From Fibrobacteraceae bacterium (GTDB lineage: Bacteria; Fibrobacterota; Fibrobacteria; Fibrobacterales; Fibrobacteraceae), in contig JAGAKE010000015.1 in NCBI GenBank assembly GCA_017625775.1, positions 52,436 to 116,435 on the forward strand: DNA of 64,000 nt. Direction: 5' to 3'. The first letter of the stretch is position 1; every line of letters begins with the position of its first letter. The notes below the pieces were generated by a model. It saw nothing but the letters and a program-made list of their open reading frames with translations, was not told the origin of the DNA and did no database searches. The position numbers and the translations under genes are program-made. This document shows positions 34,568 to 43,494 of this stretch, in pieces.

Positions 34568-34671
34568 ATGTAACGCAGATTCTTTTGATTATTTTGTTGT
34601 TCGTGCTTTTAGCAGGCGTTCGATTTTTCCCAAAAATATTTTCATCTTTATGGCAGAAATTCAAAAAGTAA
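34564..34671 (+). CDS. 35-residue TatA-like membrane micro-protein
   Basis: ATG 34564 overlaps the rnd stop (ATGA), with GGAGG 10 to 14 bases upstream. The product is one hydrophobic helix (QILLIILLFVLLAG) followed by VRFFPKIFSSLWQKFKK. The order helix, short hinge with Phe-Pro, amphipathic basic helix is the TatA/E layout, but it is shorter than normal TatA and the exact FGP motif is not present. It overlaps the next gene by 22 bases. Coding is supported by SD and coupling; the TatA link is tentative. Confidence 0.5.
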   Translation: MNVTQILLIILLFVLLAGVRFFPKIFSSLWQKFKK

Positions 34672-35138
34672 AATTATCTGAGTTGTCTTTGGCAATTCTT
34701 GCTTGTAAAGAGGTAAAGTGCGCTTCTGCGGTAGCTGCTTTTTATCCAATGAAAAACGAGCCAAATATTCTTTTTGCTTTAGAAATTTTGGCTAAAGAAA
34801 ATAGACTTTTACTTCCTAGATGTGTGAACCGAGAAGAAATGATTTTTTCAAAAGTGCAAGATTTAAGTTCAGATTTGAGTCAAGGTAATTTTGGAATTTT
34901 TGAACCGCGAAAAGAACTTCCGGCAACAGAAAATATTTCAGTCTTTTTAGTTCCTGGTGTGAAATTCTCTAAAGGTGGAGAACGTTATGGGCATGGAATG
35001 GGTTATTACGATCGTTTCCTTTCTCGTTTTCCGAATGCCTGTAAAATAGGAATTTGTCTTGAGAATCAATGGTCAGAAGAGCCACTTGTATTGCAACCTC
35101 ATGATATTTTGATGGATAAAATTATAATTGCAAATTAA
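34650..35138 (+). CDS. 5-formyltetrahydrofolate cyclo-ligase
   Basis: 162 aa, somewhat shorter than the usual 180-200. It converts 5-formyl-THF to 5,10-methenyl-THF with ATP. The key signature is present: GVKFSKGGERYGHGMGYYDR, plus RLLLPRCVN in the N-terminal half. The N-terminus is truncated compared with relatives that carry an Arg/Lys-rich helix. No SD; the start lies inside the micro-protein gene, implying coupling. It is a folate enzyme near metH (2 kb downstream). Confidence 0.88.
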   Translation: MAEIQKVKLSELSLAILACKEVKCASAVAAFYPMKNEPNILFALEILAKENRLLLPRCVNREEMIFSKVQDLSSDLSQGNFGIFEPRKELPATENISVFLVPGVKFSKGGERYGHGMGYYDRFLSRFPNACKIGICLENQWSEEPLVLQPHDILMDKIIIAN

Positions 35139-35147
35139 AGGATTTTT

Positions 35148-36014
35148 ATGGAAAAGAATCGTTATGAAAAAGGACGCCGCTTTAAGGAACGTTCATTTGT
35201 AAGAACCCCGGAATCTCTTAAAAGCCGACCGAAGGCTGAAGATGTAGCGGTAGCTATGAGCGATGAAGGTTCTGCTCCTCAGGTGGCTGTAGGTGGAATT
35301 CGTGAAGTGCGAGAATTACTTGAAAAAGAACCAATGCGAGTTCATCGAATTTTATTTAAGCAAAATTCTGGAGATTCTCGTTTGTATGCTTTGCAAAAGC
35401 AAGCGAAAAAAAATCATGTTCATGTGCAACAAGTAGAAACGAGAATTTTAGATTCTTATGCAAGACCGAATCAGGGCGTTGTCGCTTTATGTAACGAAAA
35501 AAGTCTTTTGCCTTGGAGCGAAGTAGAACAAGAATTTTTAGAAGCTGTTCAAAATAAAGAACGTAAATTGATTGCCGTGGCTACAAATATTGAAGACCCA
35601 CGAAATCTCGGAGCGTGTATTCGTTCTGCTCTCGGGCTTGGAGTTGATTTGCTTCTTTTGCCTGCGAAGGGAATGTGCGGAATTACTCCAACTGTTGCAA
35701 AAACTTCAGCTGGTGCGTTAGAAAAAATGCGGATTTGTCGTCCTGAAAATTTAGAAGCGGTAATTGCGGAATTGAAAAAAGTTGGCTATCAGGTTCTTGG
35801 TTTAGATGCCGATACGGAAACGAATTTGGCTGCATTTGATTTTGCAGAACAAGTGGTGTTAGCCGTTGGCGGAGAAGACGTTGGGTTGCCTCCTTTTATT
35901 AGAAAACAATGCGATGCCGTTCTTCGAATTCCAATGAAAGCCGATGCACATTCTTATAATGCTTCAGTAGCACTTTCTCTTGGATTATATGAATGGGCAA
36001 GAAAACGCCTTTAA
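35148..36014 (+). CDS. SpoU/TrmH-family 2'-O-ribose RNA methyltransferase (RlmB-like)
   Basis: 288 aa. A basic 50-residue extension is followed by an L30e-like substrate-binding domain (EVRELLEKEPMRVHRILF) and a SPOUT knot domain: VATNIEDPRNLGACIRSALG (motif 1), VVLAVGGEDVGLPPFIRK (motif 2), RIPMKADAHSYNASVALSLG (motif 3). It probably methylates 23S rRNA G2251 or a related site; the exact target is not certain. SD AAAGGA at 35138-35143. Confidence 0.85.
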   Translation: MEKNRYEKGRRFKERSFVRTPESLKSRPKAEDVAVAMSDEGSAPQVAVGGIREVRELLEKEPMRVHRILFKQNSGDSRLYALQKQAKKNHVHVQQVETRILDSYARPNQGVVALCNEKSLLPWSEVEQEFLEAVQNKERKLIAVATNIEDPRNLGACIRSALGLGVDLLLLPAKGMCGITPTVAKTSAGALEKMRICRPENLEAVIAELKKVGYQVLGLDADTETNLAAFDFAEQVVLAVGGEDVGLPPFIRKQCDAVLRIPMKADAHSYNASVALSLGLYEWARKRL

Positions 36015-36019
36015 AAAAC

Positions 36020-36547
36020 TTATTTAGTGAATTTCTTTTTGAATTTTTCGCGAATGAGTAATAGGTCATGGTGATACGGATTTGATTTGAAATCATCAAA
36101 AGCCCAAGCGGTTGGAGAAAATTTTCCTTTCGCATAAGTTAAAAGCATGTCTAACCAAATTCCTTCGCCTGCATATAGTTTGAACGGCCCGCGCTTGAAA
36201 GAAGGCAAAACAACTTTGTCTAAATCCATGTAACCGATATCAATATTGACTTTTCGGTTTTCACTTTTTGAAAATTCGAGTTCGAGTTCATTGGAACGAA
36301 TTTTTTCTCTGGAAATATTTTCTGGCGAAAGAGTGAAATCAAAAGAGAGAACGCCTCGATAGAGCCCTCCACCCATTTCATCTTGGTAGTAATTTGTTTT
36401 ATTAAAAGGAAATAACTTGCCTAAATGGCGTATGGTTCCCCAGGTTTGTTCTAAGTTTTTTAATAACTCCTCGTTCCATGTGTCTGTGGGTTGTAAGACA
36501 AAGGCAAGTAGTTGAGCTTCTTCTGAAAAATGATGTGCTTTGGCCAT
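36020..36547 (-). CDS. DUF4416-family protein
   Basis: 175 aa. Family pattern: KLFPFNKTNYYQDEMGGGLY, NIDIGYMDLDKVVLPSFKRG, KLYAGEGIWLDMLLTYAKG and AWAFDDFKSNPYH. No signal or membrane segment. DUF4416 is a conserved protein of unknown function in diverse bacteria. It is convergent with the methyltransferase gene, 5 bases apart, and upstream lies a bidirectional terminator. Confidence 0.8.
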   Translation of the reverse strand: MAKAHHFSEEAQLLAFVLQPTDTWNEELLKNLEQTWGTIRHLGKLFPFNKTNYYQDEMGGGLYRGVLSFDFTLSPENISREKIRSNELELEFSKSENRKVNIDIGYMDLDKVVLPSFKRGPFKLYAGEGIWLDMLLTYAKGKFSPTAWAFDDFKSNPYHHDLLLIREKFKKKFTK

Positions 36548-36581
36548 AGGGAAAATTTAATTCAAAAAAAAATTCTTGTAA

Positions 36582-36619
36582 AAAATTCCCGAAAGTTGCG
36601 GGCAACTTTCGGGAATTTT
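36582..36619. terminator. Bidirectional terminator
   Basis: 18-bp perfect stem AAAATTCCCGAAAGTTGC (36582-36599) with its complement at 36602-36619. It carries the same core as the aspS terminator. It lies upstream of the DUF4416 gene and downstream of the 65-residue gene, both on the minus strand. Confidence 0.8.
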
Positions 36620-36638
36620 CTTTTTAAATGAGAAGATT

Positions 36639-36836
36639 TTAGAGATTCCTGCGTTCTGCGTCTAATAGCATGCTTTGCAGCGTTTCTTCAACAACTTCAG
36701 AAAAAGTTCCGACGCCAAGAGAGCAGTTAGAAATAATTTGTTCTCCACGAAGTAAGCGGATAATAGAGAAACCGCCTTCTTCTGAGAATGAAATCGTGAA
36801 ACCCATTTTCAATGCTTTTTCAATCAAATCGCGCAT
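36639..36836 (-). CDS. Small hypothetical protein
   Basis: 65 aa from ATG 36836, which has AGGAG about 6 bases upstream; a longer frame adds 20 codons without support. Begins MRDLIEKALKMGFTISFSEE; the middle is beta-rich and the end helical (EVVEETLQSMLLDAERR). It has no signal peptide. Family not recognised. It is followed on the minus strand by a strong terminator, so it forms a single-gene unit. Confidence 0.65.
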   Translation of the reverse strand: MRDLIEKALKMGFTISFSEEGGFSIIRLLRGEQIISNCSLGVGTFSEVVEETLQSMLLDAERRNL

Positions 36837-37066
36837 AAGCACTCCTAATAAACAAACTTTTAGCCATAAATTAGGCTTTTCTGTGGTAAAAAGCAACCTT
36901 TATTTATAAATAAAATGGAAAAGATTCTGAATTTACAGAGAGATTTTTTAAAACGAAAAAATAGAAGACAAAAGCAACGTTTTTTTACAAGTTTTTTTTG
37001 GGAATGTTGTGATTTTTTAGCTGGTTCAATGGTTTAATATTAAAGAGAGAAACTTTTTAAAAAGAT

Positions 37067-37096
37067 AATGTCTTAGGAGACTTTTCCTAAGACATT
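37067..37096 (-). terminator. Terminator after tRNA-Arg
   Basis: 12-bp stem AATGTCTTAGGA (37067-37078) / TCCTAAGACATT (37085-37096); on the minus strand it is followed by ATCTTTTT. Confidence 0.75.
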
Positions 37097-37102
37097 TACA
37101 AA

Positions 37103-37174
37103 TACCCATGTCCGGAATCGAACCGGAATAACGCCCTTCGGAGGGGCGGACACTATCCATTGTGATACACGGGC
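37103..37174 (-). tRNA. tRNA-Arg (anticodon CCG)
   Basis: The complement of this stretch folds as a cloverleaf: acceptor GCCCGTG/CATGGGT, anticodon stem CGCCC/GGGCG with loop CTCCGAA (anticodon CCG, codon CGG), T-arm TCCGG-TTCGATT-CCGGA, discriminator A. The D-arm has three good pairs plus a mismatch at 10-25. CCA is not encoded. Confidence 0.9.
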
Positions 37175-37325
37175 CTTGCGCGGAAATATAGCAAAAAAAA
37201 GAAAAATAAAATCATAAATGTTTAAGCGCCTAGCCTTGAAATAAAATGAGAAGCTATAAAAGATTTCTATTTTTTCTTTAGTTAAAAATTCTGCATTTTT
37301 GCAGAAATGCTTGATAGGAGCTTTT

Positions 37326-40106
37326 ATGTCGTTGCCGTTTTCTGAAGCCTACAAAGAACTTCTTGAAGAATCCTCTAAGCGGATTTTGATTTTGGATGGT
37401 GCGTTTGGAACGATGCTTCAAAAACAAGGACTATCAGAAGCAGATTTTAGAGGAACTCGTTTTGCTTCGCATCCTGTGGAATTAAGAGGCAATAATGATG
37501 TACTTTGTTTAACAAAACCAGAAGCCGTTTTGTCTGTACATCGTCAGTATTTAGAAGCTGGTGCAGATATTATTGAAACAAATACGTTTAGCTCAACTAG
37601 AATTGGGCAATCCGAATATGGTCTTGAAAATTGCGTGTATGAAATGGCGCAAGCAGGCGCCTCGCTTGCAAAGCAAGCCATTCAGGAATATAATGCAGAA
37701 CGAATGGCAAATGGTTTATCAGCCAGGCGTTGTTTTGTTGCAGGTTCCATTGGCCCAACTTCAAAAACGGCAAGCATGAGTCCAGATGTTTTAGACCCGG
37801 CATTTCGTGCGGTTACTTTTGAAGAATTAAGCAAGGCGTATCGAGAACAGGCGGCGGCTTTGTTAGAAGGCGGCGCCGACATTTTACTTGTAGAAACTGT
37901 TTTTGATACATTGAACGCCAAGGCTGCGCTATATGGGATAATGGAAGAACTAGAAGCAAGAAATGAATTGGTTCCCATAATGGTTTCCGGAACAATAACA
38001 GATGCTTCTGGGCGGCTTTTAGCAGGGCAAACGGCCAAAGCTTTTTATCATAGTCTTTCAAGTTATCCAATTTTTAGTTTAGGTTTTAATTGTGCGTTAG
38101 GCGCTAAGGATATGTTACCGCATTTGCGTGATATTTCATCGGCGGCGCTCCGTGTTAGCGTTCACCCGAATGCCGGTCTTCCCAATCAATTTGGCTCTTA
38201 TGATGAAACTCCAAAAATGATGGCTGAATGGATTCGGAAATTTGCTGATGAAGGACTTATCAATATTGTGGGCGGTTGTTGCGGAACCACGCCTGAGTTT
38301 ATTTCAGCCTTTGAAAAAGTTTGCCGAGAAAAAACGCCTCGCATTGTTCCAGAAGAAAAAACATCGCTTTTGTTGTCTGGTTTAGATGCAATAGAAATTA
38401 CAAAAGAGAGTCGATTTGTAAATATTGGCGAACGGATGAATATTGCTGGTTCACTAAAATTTGCAAGATTAATTCGTGAAGGAAATTTTTCTGAGGCTGT
38501 TGCGATTGGAGTGGCTCAAGCTGAAAATGGAGCTCAAATTATTGATGTGAATTTAGACGATGGCTTGATTGATTCCAAACAAACGATGATTCATTTCTTG
38601 AATCTTTTAATGTCAGAACCAGCTATTGCTCGTTGCCCATTGATGATTGATAGTTCTGATTTTAATGTGTTGCTTGCCGGAATGCGTTGTGTTCAAGGAA
38701 AAGGGATTGTAAATTCAATTAGCTTAAAAGAAGGTGAAGAAGTATTTTTAGCTAGAGCAAAAGAAATTCGACGTCACGGATTTGCTGTCGTTTGTATGGC
38801 GTTTGATGAAAAAGGTCAAGCGACAACTTATGACCGAAAAATAGAAGTTTGCTCAAGAATGTACCAGTTGTTGGTGGAAAAAATTTCATTTCCTCCGCAA
38901 GATATTTTGTTTGACCCGAATATTTTAACCATTGGAACAGGAATGGTTGAACATGCAAATTACGCTAAGGATTATATAGAAACTTGCCGCTTTATCAAAG
39001 AAAATTTATCGCACGCTCATGTGGTTGGCGGAGTGAGCAATCTAAGCTTTGCTTTTAAAGGAAATAATTCTATTCGAGAAAGTATGCATTCTTGCTTCTT
39101 GTATTACGCGGCAAAAGCGGGTATGAATTTTGGAATCGTGAATGCTGGTGTTTTGCCTGTTTATGAAGAAATTCCTTTAGAAGAACGAACTCTTATAGAA
39201 AATTTGATTTTTAATCGGAGTGAAAAAGCTACAGATGAATTGTTAAGTTATGCCGAACAAGTTAAAGACAGAAAACTCGGAAAAGCCGCCTCGGATACGC
39301 TCAAATGGCGTGAAAAAAATGTTCAGGAAAGAGTTTCTTATGCTTTAATTCAAGGTAACGAGCAATTTATAGTAGAAGATATTGAAGAACTTCGTCAACA
39401 ATCAGAATCTCCGATGGCGTTGATTGAAGGCCCTTTAATGGATGCGATGAATGAAGTTGGGCGTTTGTTTGGAGAAGGAAAACTCTTTTTGCCGCAGGTT
39501 GTAAAAAGTGCCAGAGTGATGCAGAAAGCAGTGGCTACTCTAATGCCTTACATGAACGATTTAAAAGGTGAAAATTCTTCTTATGCAGGAAAAATTGTTT
39601 TAGCAACTGTGAAAGGCGATGTACACGATATTGGAAAAAATATTGTTTCGGTTGTTTTAGGCTGCAATAATTATAAAGTAATTGATTTAGGAGTTATGGT
39701 TCCTTGCGAAAAAATCATAGAGGCGGTTCAAAAAGAACAACCGGAAATCGTTGGTTTATCAGGTTTGATTTCTCCAAGTTTAGATGAAATGATTGTTGTT
39801 GCAAAAGAACTTGGAAAAATTGGCTATTCTGGGTTGTTAATGATCGGAGGCGCTGCTGCTTCTGCGGCTCATACGGCAATAAAAATTGCAAGCGAAACAT
39901 CGATACCTGTGATTTACACGGCCGACGCAGGGAAAAGTGTATTTGTGGCAGATTCTTGGATAAATCCTTCCAAGCGTGAAAATTTTATTGAACAGGAAAA
40001 AGCAAAACAAGAAAAATTGAGAGAAACTTATCAGCAGTCAAAGAATGATAAAGCAAAAGTCGTTTCTTTAGAGAATGCTCGAAAACAAGCTAAAGATTTG
40101 TTTTAA
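37326..40106 (+). CDS. metH: Cobalamin-dependent methionine synthase lacking the reactivation domain
   Basis: 926 aa from ATG 37326 (AGGAG SD); the frame opens 27 bases earlier. Domains: homocysteine-binding barrel (LDGAFGTML; zinc Cys in GFNCALG and GGCCGTTPEF), pterin barrel (FVNIGERMNIAGS), cap helices (about residues 615-715), and the B12-binding Rossmann domain with DVHDIGKN (the DxHxxG cobalt ligand). It then ends with a Lys-rich tail of about 40 residues. The C-terminal AdoMet-binding reactivation domain (about 330 residues in E. coli MetH) is absent, and nothing homologous lies next to it. It transfers methyl from 5-methyl-THF to homocysteine. Confidence 0.95.
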   Translation: MSLPFSEAYKELLEESSKRILILDGAFGTMLQKQGLSEADFRGTRFASHPVELRGNNDVLCLTKPEAVLSVHRQYLEAGADIIETNTFSSTRIGQSEYGLENCVYEMAQAGASLAKQAIQEYNAERMANGLSARRCFVAGSIGPTSKTASMSPDVLDPAFRAVTFEELSKAYREQAAALLEGGADILLVETVFDTLNAKAALYGIMEELEARNELVPIMVSGTITDASGRLLAGQTAKAFYHSLSSYPIFSLGFNCALGAKDMLPHLRDISSAALRVSVHPNAGLPNQFGSYDETPKMMAEWIRKFADEGLINIVGGCCGTTPEFISAFEKVCREKTPRIVPEEKTSLLLSGLDAIEITKESRFVNIGERMNIAGSLKFARLIREGNFSEAVAIGVAQAENGAQIIDVNLDDGLIDSKQTMIHFLNLLMSEPAIARCPLMIDSSDFNVLLAGMRCVQGKGIVNSISLKEGEEVFLARAKEIRRHGFAVVCMAFDEKGQATTYDRKIEVCSRMYQLLVEKISFPPQDILFDPNILTIGTGMVEHANYAKDYIETCRFIKENLSHAHVVGGVSNLSFAFKGNNSIRESMHSCFLYYAAKAGMNFGIVNAGVLPVYEEIPLEERTLIENLIFNRSEKATDELLSYAEQVKDRKLGKAASDTLKWREKNVQERVSYALIQGNEQFIVEDIEELRQQSESPMALIEGPLMDAMNEVGRLFGEGKLFLPQVVKSARVMQKAVATLMPYMNDLKGENSSYAGKIVLATVKGDVHDIGKNIVSVVLGCNNYKVIDLGVMVPCEKIIEAVQKEQPEIVGLSGLISPSLDEMIVVAKELGKIGYSGLLMIGGAAASAAHTAIKIASETSIPVIYTADAGKSVFVADSWINPSKRENFIEQEKAKQEKLRETYQQSKNDKAKVVSLENARKQAKDLF

Positions 40107-40148
40107 TCAATTTTCTAGTTTTAAAGAAGAATTTTTTTTAGGATAGTC

Positions 40149-40562
40149 ATGAATTATCTTGCTATTGATTATGGAGAACATCGCGTAGGAACGGCGTTTG
40201 CTGATTCTGAATTACGTTGGGCTTTTCCAAGACGAACCATTGATCAAAAAAAAGAAGATTTAATGGAAGCGTTATCTTCTATGGTGAAAAGTGAAAAAAT
40301 AGATTGCTTTGTAGTGGGAATGCCTTATCATCCAGAAGGTCGAGCAGATGGAAAAAATGTAGTGGTAGAGGCGTTTATTCAGGAATTAAAAAAGCAATTT
40401 CCTGGAATGCCCGTGGAAACGCAAGATGAATCTTATTCAAGCGTTCAAGCTATGGAAAAAACTTCTTATTTGAGTAAAAAGAAAAAGCAAAAATCTAAAG
40501 GAATTATTGATTGTGAAGCGGCGGCTATTATTTTGCAAAATTGGTTAGATGGAAATAAATAA
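40149..40562 (+). CDS. ruvX: YqgF/RuvX-family Holliday-junction resolvase-like nuclease
   Basis: 137 aa, RNase H-like fold. Signatures: YLAIDYGEHRVGTAFAD (first Asp), FVVGMPYHPEGRAD, ETQDESYSSVQA (second acidic), and DCEAAAIILQNWL (third). Required in many bacteria for pre-16S rRNA 5' processing. SD AGGA at 40140. The next gene's ATG overlaps its stop, suggesting a unit. Confidence 0.93.
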   Translation: MNYLAIDYGEHRVGTAFADSELRWAFPRRTIDQKKEDLMEALSSMVKSEKIDCFVVGMPYHPEGRADGKNVVVEAFIQELKKQFPGMPVETQDESYSSVQAMEKTSYLSKKKKQKSKGIIDCEAAAIILQNWLDGNK

Positions 40563-41593
40563 TGAAATTTTTTCTTCTCACAGTTATTCTTTTTATTTTA
40601 GCTTGCACTCAATCTGATGATGGGCCTATTTCAATTTACCCAGATGAAATGGCAGGGGAATATTCTGGTTTTGTTTTAAAGGCGGAGCTTGATTCAGGAA
40701 GTTCAATTCATTTGCGAAGTGAATCTTTACAGGTGACTTTAGATAGTATTTGGACTTTATCTAATTGCTTTTTAGATAAACTCTTTTTGGAAGAACGTAT
40801 AGAAGATACAATTCTTTATTTGGAACCAAAGGTTGAATTTTCTCTCACTTCAGAAGATTGTGCTTCTCCATTGTTTTTTCCGGAAACCTTAATTTATATG
40901 CCTCCCTCTGAATCGTGGGCAAAAGCACGTTCTATTGTGGTTTTAGATTCAAAAGGAGAAGCTGAAGATTCTGTGGTTTTACGAAGTGGTGAATTTATAC
41001 GAGATAGTTTAAAAATTTATTTGGACTCAAATTTTGCAAATCCTTACTTGTTGCCACGTCGAACAAAAGGAACGCCCTCCGTATTAAAAACTTTAGATTC
41101 ACTAGAAGAACGTGTTTTTTATTATCGACTAATGCCTTCAAATTGTGGCTATATTATTGATTCGTGTGAAACTATTTTAGATACAATTTACCCAGCGCAA
41201 TGGTCTTTGCGAGATACAAATTTAGTGCCAATTCGTAAAACTTGTAAAGATTCTACAATGCGTTATTGTTTGCAAAGAGATTGGGTAGATGATTCGCTTG
41301 GTGTTGGAAAACTTAAAGAAAATTTAGATACACTTTGGTTCTCTTCTTGGTACTTGGTAGAAAAATTTCCAGAAGGCGGAATGGCTAATCGGCAGAGTTA
41401 TTCTTCTCCAATCATTAAGCGTTCTTTTCAAGCTGAAATAGAATACTTTAAGCCAGAAACTAAAGATGATTTTATCTCATCAGAAAATTCAGATTTATGG
41501 ATTTTAAATTTAGCCACGGATTCTTGGATTCCTTTAGAAGATGATTTAGAAGAATTGTTTAATGAAGCTTCTATTGGACTAGATTCGATATAG
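40562..41593 (+). CDS. Hypothetical lipoprotein
   Basis: 343 aa. Lipoprotein signal MKFFLLTVILFILAC with Cys15. The mature protein is Asp/Ser/Leu-rich, with scattered Cys pairs (NCFLDK, DCASPLFF, NCGYIIDSCE, KTCKDSTMRYC) likely to form disulfides. No recognised domain. The ATG overlaps the ruvX stop, and pdxA starts 8 bases after its end. Probably an outer-membrane lipoprotein restricted to this lineage. Confidence 0.65.
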   Translation: MKFFLLTVILFILACTQSDDGPISIYPDEMAGEYSGFVLKAELDSGSSIHLRSESLQVTLDSIWTLSNCFLDKLFLEERIEDTILYLEPKVEFSLTSEDCASPLFFPETLIYMPPSESWAKARSIVVLDSKGEAEDSVVLRSGEFIRDSLKIYLDSNFANPYLLPRRTKGTPSVLKTLDSLEERVFYYRLMPSNCGYIIDSCETILDTIYPAQWSLRDTNLVPIRKTCKDSTMRYCLQRDWVDDSLGVGKLKENLDTLWFSSWYLVEKFPEGGMANRQSYSSPIIKRSFQAEIEYFKPETKDDFISSENSDLWILNLATDSWIPLEDDLEELFNEASIGLDSI

Positions 41594-41600
41594 AGGATTT

Positions 41601-42629
41601 ATGAAAAAAAAACAATTGCCTTTGCTTGTAACGATTGGTGACCCAAATGGAGTTGGGCCTGAAATTGCAGTAAAACTTTTTGCTTTAAAAAATAAGATTT
41701 CGCGTCCGGTTGCTTTAGTAGGGGATTTTCAGGTAATTCTTTCTGCTGCTGCTTTAGTTGGAATCTCTAAAGAAATTATCAGTATTGAAGAACCCGAAGA
41801 AGCTTTTTCTGCTTGTGAAATGGGAATGATTCCAGTGCTTTCTTGCGGCAGAAATTTTAAGGGAAAAATTCGACCAGGAAAAATTTGTAAAGAAGCGGGA
41901 GCGGCAAGTATTGCTTGGGTTCGAGAAGCTACAAAACTTTGTCTTGAAAATCGTGCGGCGGCAGTAGTAACAGCACCACTTTGTAAGGAATCCGTTGAAA
42001 AAACGGTGCCTGGTTTTCAGGGACATACAGAATTTATCGGTGAAATGTGCGGAGATGATCGCCCTGTACTTTGTTTAGTGCATAAGGATTGGGTGGTTGC
42101 TCATGTAAGTACACATGTTTCCCTTCGAGAAGCTTGTGATCGTGCTGAAAAAACAAGGATTGTAAAAACAGCAACTCTTTTGCACGAATTCTTGAAGCGC
42201 TACAAGAATATACAATCGCCTCATTTAGGAATTGCCGGCTTAAATCCGCATGCAGGTGAAGGTGGACTTTTTGGTCGTGAAGAAATTGAACAAATTATTC
42301 CTGCAATGGCTGCATTAAAGAAAAAACATATTTCAGTAGAAGGACCTTTGCCAGGTGATGTAATTTTCCCAAAACTTCATAGTAAAGCGTTTGATGGTGT
42401 GGTCGCTATGTATCATGATCAAGGTCACATTGTTACAAAGACCCTTTTGTTTGATTTAGGTGCCAGAAAAAAAACAAGTGGAGTCAATACAACTTTAGGC
42501 CTTCCCGTGATTCGAACGAGTGTAGATCATGGAACTGGTTTTGACATTGCCTGGAAAAATATTGCTGACCCGAATTCTCTAAAAGATGCTTTAGAATTGG
42601 CTAATTGTCTAACTCTTGAGAAACCTTAG
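41601..42629 (+). CDS. pdxA: 4-hydroxythreonine-4-phosphate dehydrogenase
   Basis: 342 aa. Pyridoxal phosphate (DXP-dependent) pathway enzyme. Signatures: VTIGDPNGVGPEI, VTAPLCKESV and QGHTEFIGE (metal His), LNPHAGEGGLFGREE, FDGVVAMYHDQGHI, GVNTTLGLPVIRTSVDHGT. Normal length. SD GAGGA. It sits in a run of overlapping or closely spaced genes (ruvX, lipoprotein, pdxA, Nudix). Confidence 0.95.
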   Translation: MKKKQLPLLVTIGDPNGVGPEIAVKLFALKNKISRPVALVGDFQVILSAAALVGISKEIISIEEPEEAFSACEMGMIPVLSCGRNFKGKIRPGKICKEAGAASIAWVREATKLCLENRAAAVVTAPLCKESVEKTVPGFQGHTEFIGEMCGDDRPVLCLVHKDWVVAHVSTHVSLREACDRAEKTRIVKTATLLHEFLKRYKNIQSPHLGIAGLNPHAGEGGLFGREEIEQIIPAMAALKKKHISVEGPLPGDVIFPKLHSKAFDGVVAMYHDQGHIVTKTLLFDLGARKKTSGVNTTLGLPVIRTSVDHGTGFDIAWKNIADPNSLKDALELANCLTLEKP

Positions 42630-42638
42630 GAATAAGTT

Positions 42639-43391
42639 ATGATTGCTTACTCTTTTTCTCCTGAAATTTTAAAAGAAGACGAAAATGCAATTTTGAATTC
42701 TTCTTTATTTACGCATTGGCTAAAAAAAATTGAAGCTAATTTTATAGTAAAAGCGATTCATTTTTCTTCCGTTGATTTTCGGTTTCATTCAAAAGAGCCT
42801 CTTTTTTTAAAGCTTAAAGCAGAAGCATTCCTTCCAGATGGGAAACCTGTTCATGGAATTGTGCTTTTGCGTGGAAATGCTGTTGGTGTGCTAGTGGTTT
42901 TATATTGTGAAGGAAAACCGTATTTATTACTCGTGCGTCAACCTCGTTTTCCGATAGCAGAACATTCTTCATTAGAAATTCCTGCTGGAATTTTAGATTG
43001 GTCATTAGATTATCAAAAGATTGCATTAGCAGAACTCAAAGAAGAAGCAGAGTTAGATGTATCTTCAGAGGAATTGATTGATTTAACAGCATTTTATTAT
43101 TCAAAAAATGAAGAAGGTTTTGCTGCTTCTTGTGGACTTTTAGATGAAAAAATCCGAATTTTTGCAGTGGAACGTAATGTATCTAAAGAAGAGCTTTCTC
43201 GTTTAGACGGAAAAGAACAAAGTTATACTGAAGAAGAAGAGTGGATTCGTACGGAAGTCTTGCCTTATGAAGAAGCTGCTCGACTTTTTGTAGATGGAAA
43301 AAATTTGATTGCGCTTTTTGTGTATGAACGCTATTTAGAAAGTAAGGGCCGTTTGCAAAAATCAGCTATTTTACCTCCACAAACTTTGTAG
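42639..43391 (+). CDS. Nudix hydrolase with degenerate Nudix box
   Basis: 250 aa. An N-terminal region of about 75 residues precedes a Nudix fold: YLLLVRQPRFPIAEHSSLEI, PAGILDWSLDYQKIALAELK, EEAELD. The box keeps the metal-binding Glu cluster (AELKEEAEL), but the conserved Arg is Ala, the late Gly is Glu, and the first Glu is shifted. It resembles ADP-ribose/ADP-sugar pyrophosphatases; the substrate is uncertain. It follows pdxA by 9 bases. Confidence 0.75.
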   Translation: MIAYSFSPEILKEDENAILNSSLFTHWLKKIEANFIVKAIHFSSVDFRFHSKEPLFLKLKAEAFLPDGKPVHGIVLLRGNAVGVLVVLYCEGKPYLLLVRQPRFPIAEHSSLEIPAGILDWSLDYQKIALAELKEEAELDVSSEELIDLTAFYYSKNEEGFAASCGLLDEKIRIFAVERNVSKEELSRLDGKEQSYTEEEEWIRTEVLPYEEAARLFVDGKNLIALFVYERYLESKGRLQKSAILPPQTL

Positions 43392-43494
43392 AATTTATAA
43401 GAGTATTATTAATTAAAAAAAGTTTTTGTCTCTAAATTAAAGTATGACAAATAGTGTCATATATTTTTTCTATATTAAAAATGGAGGTTGTTTT

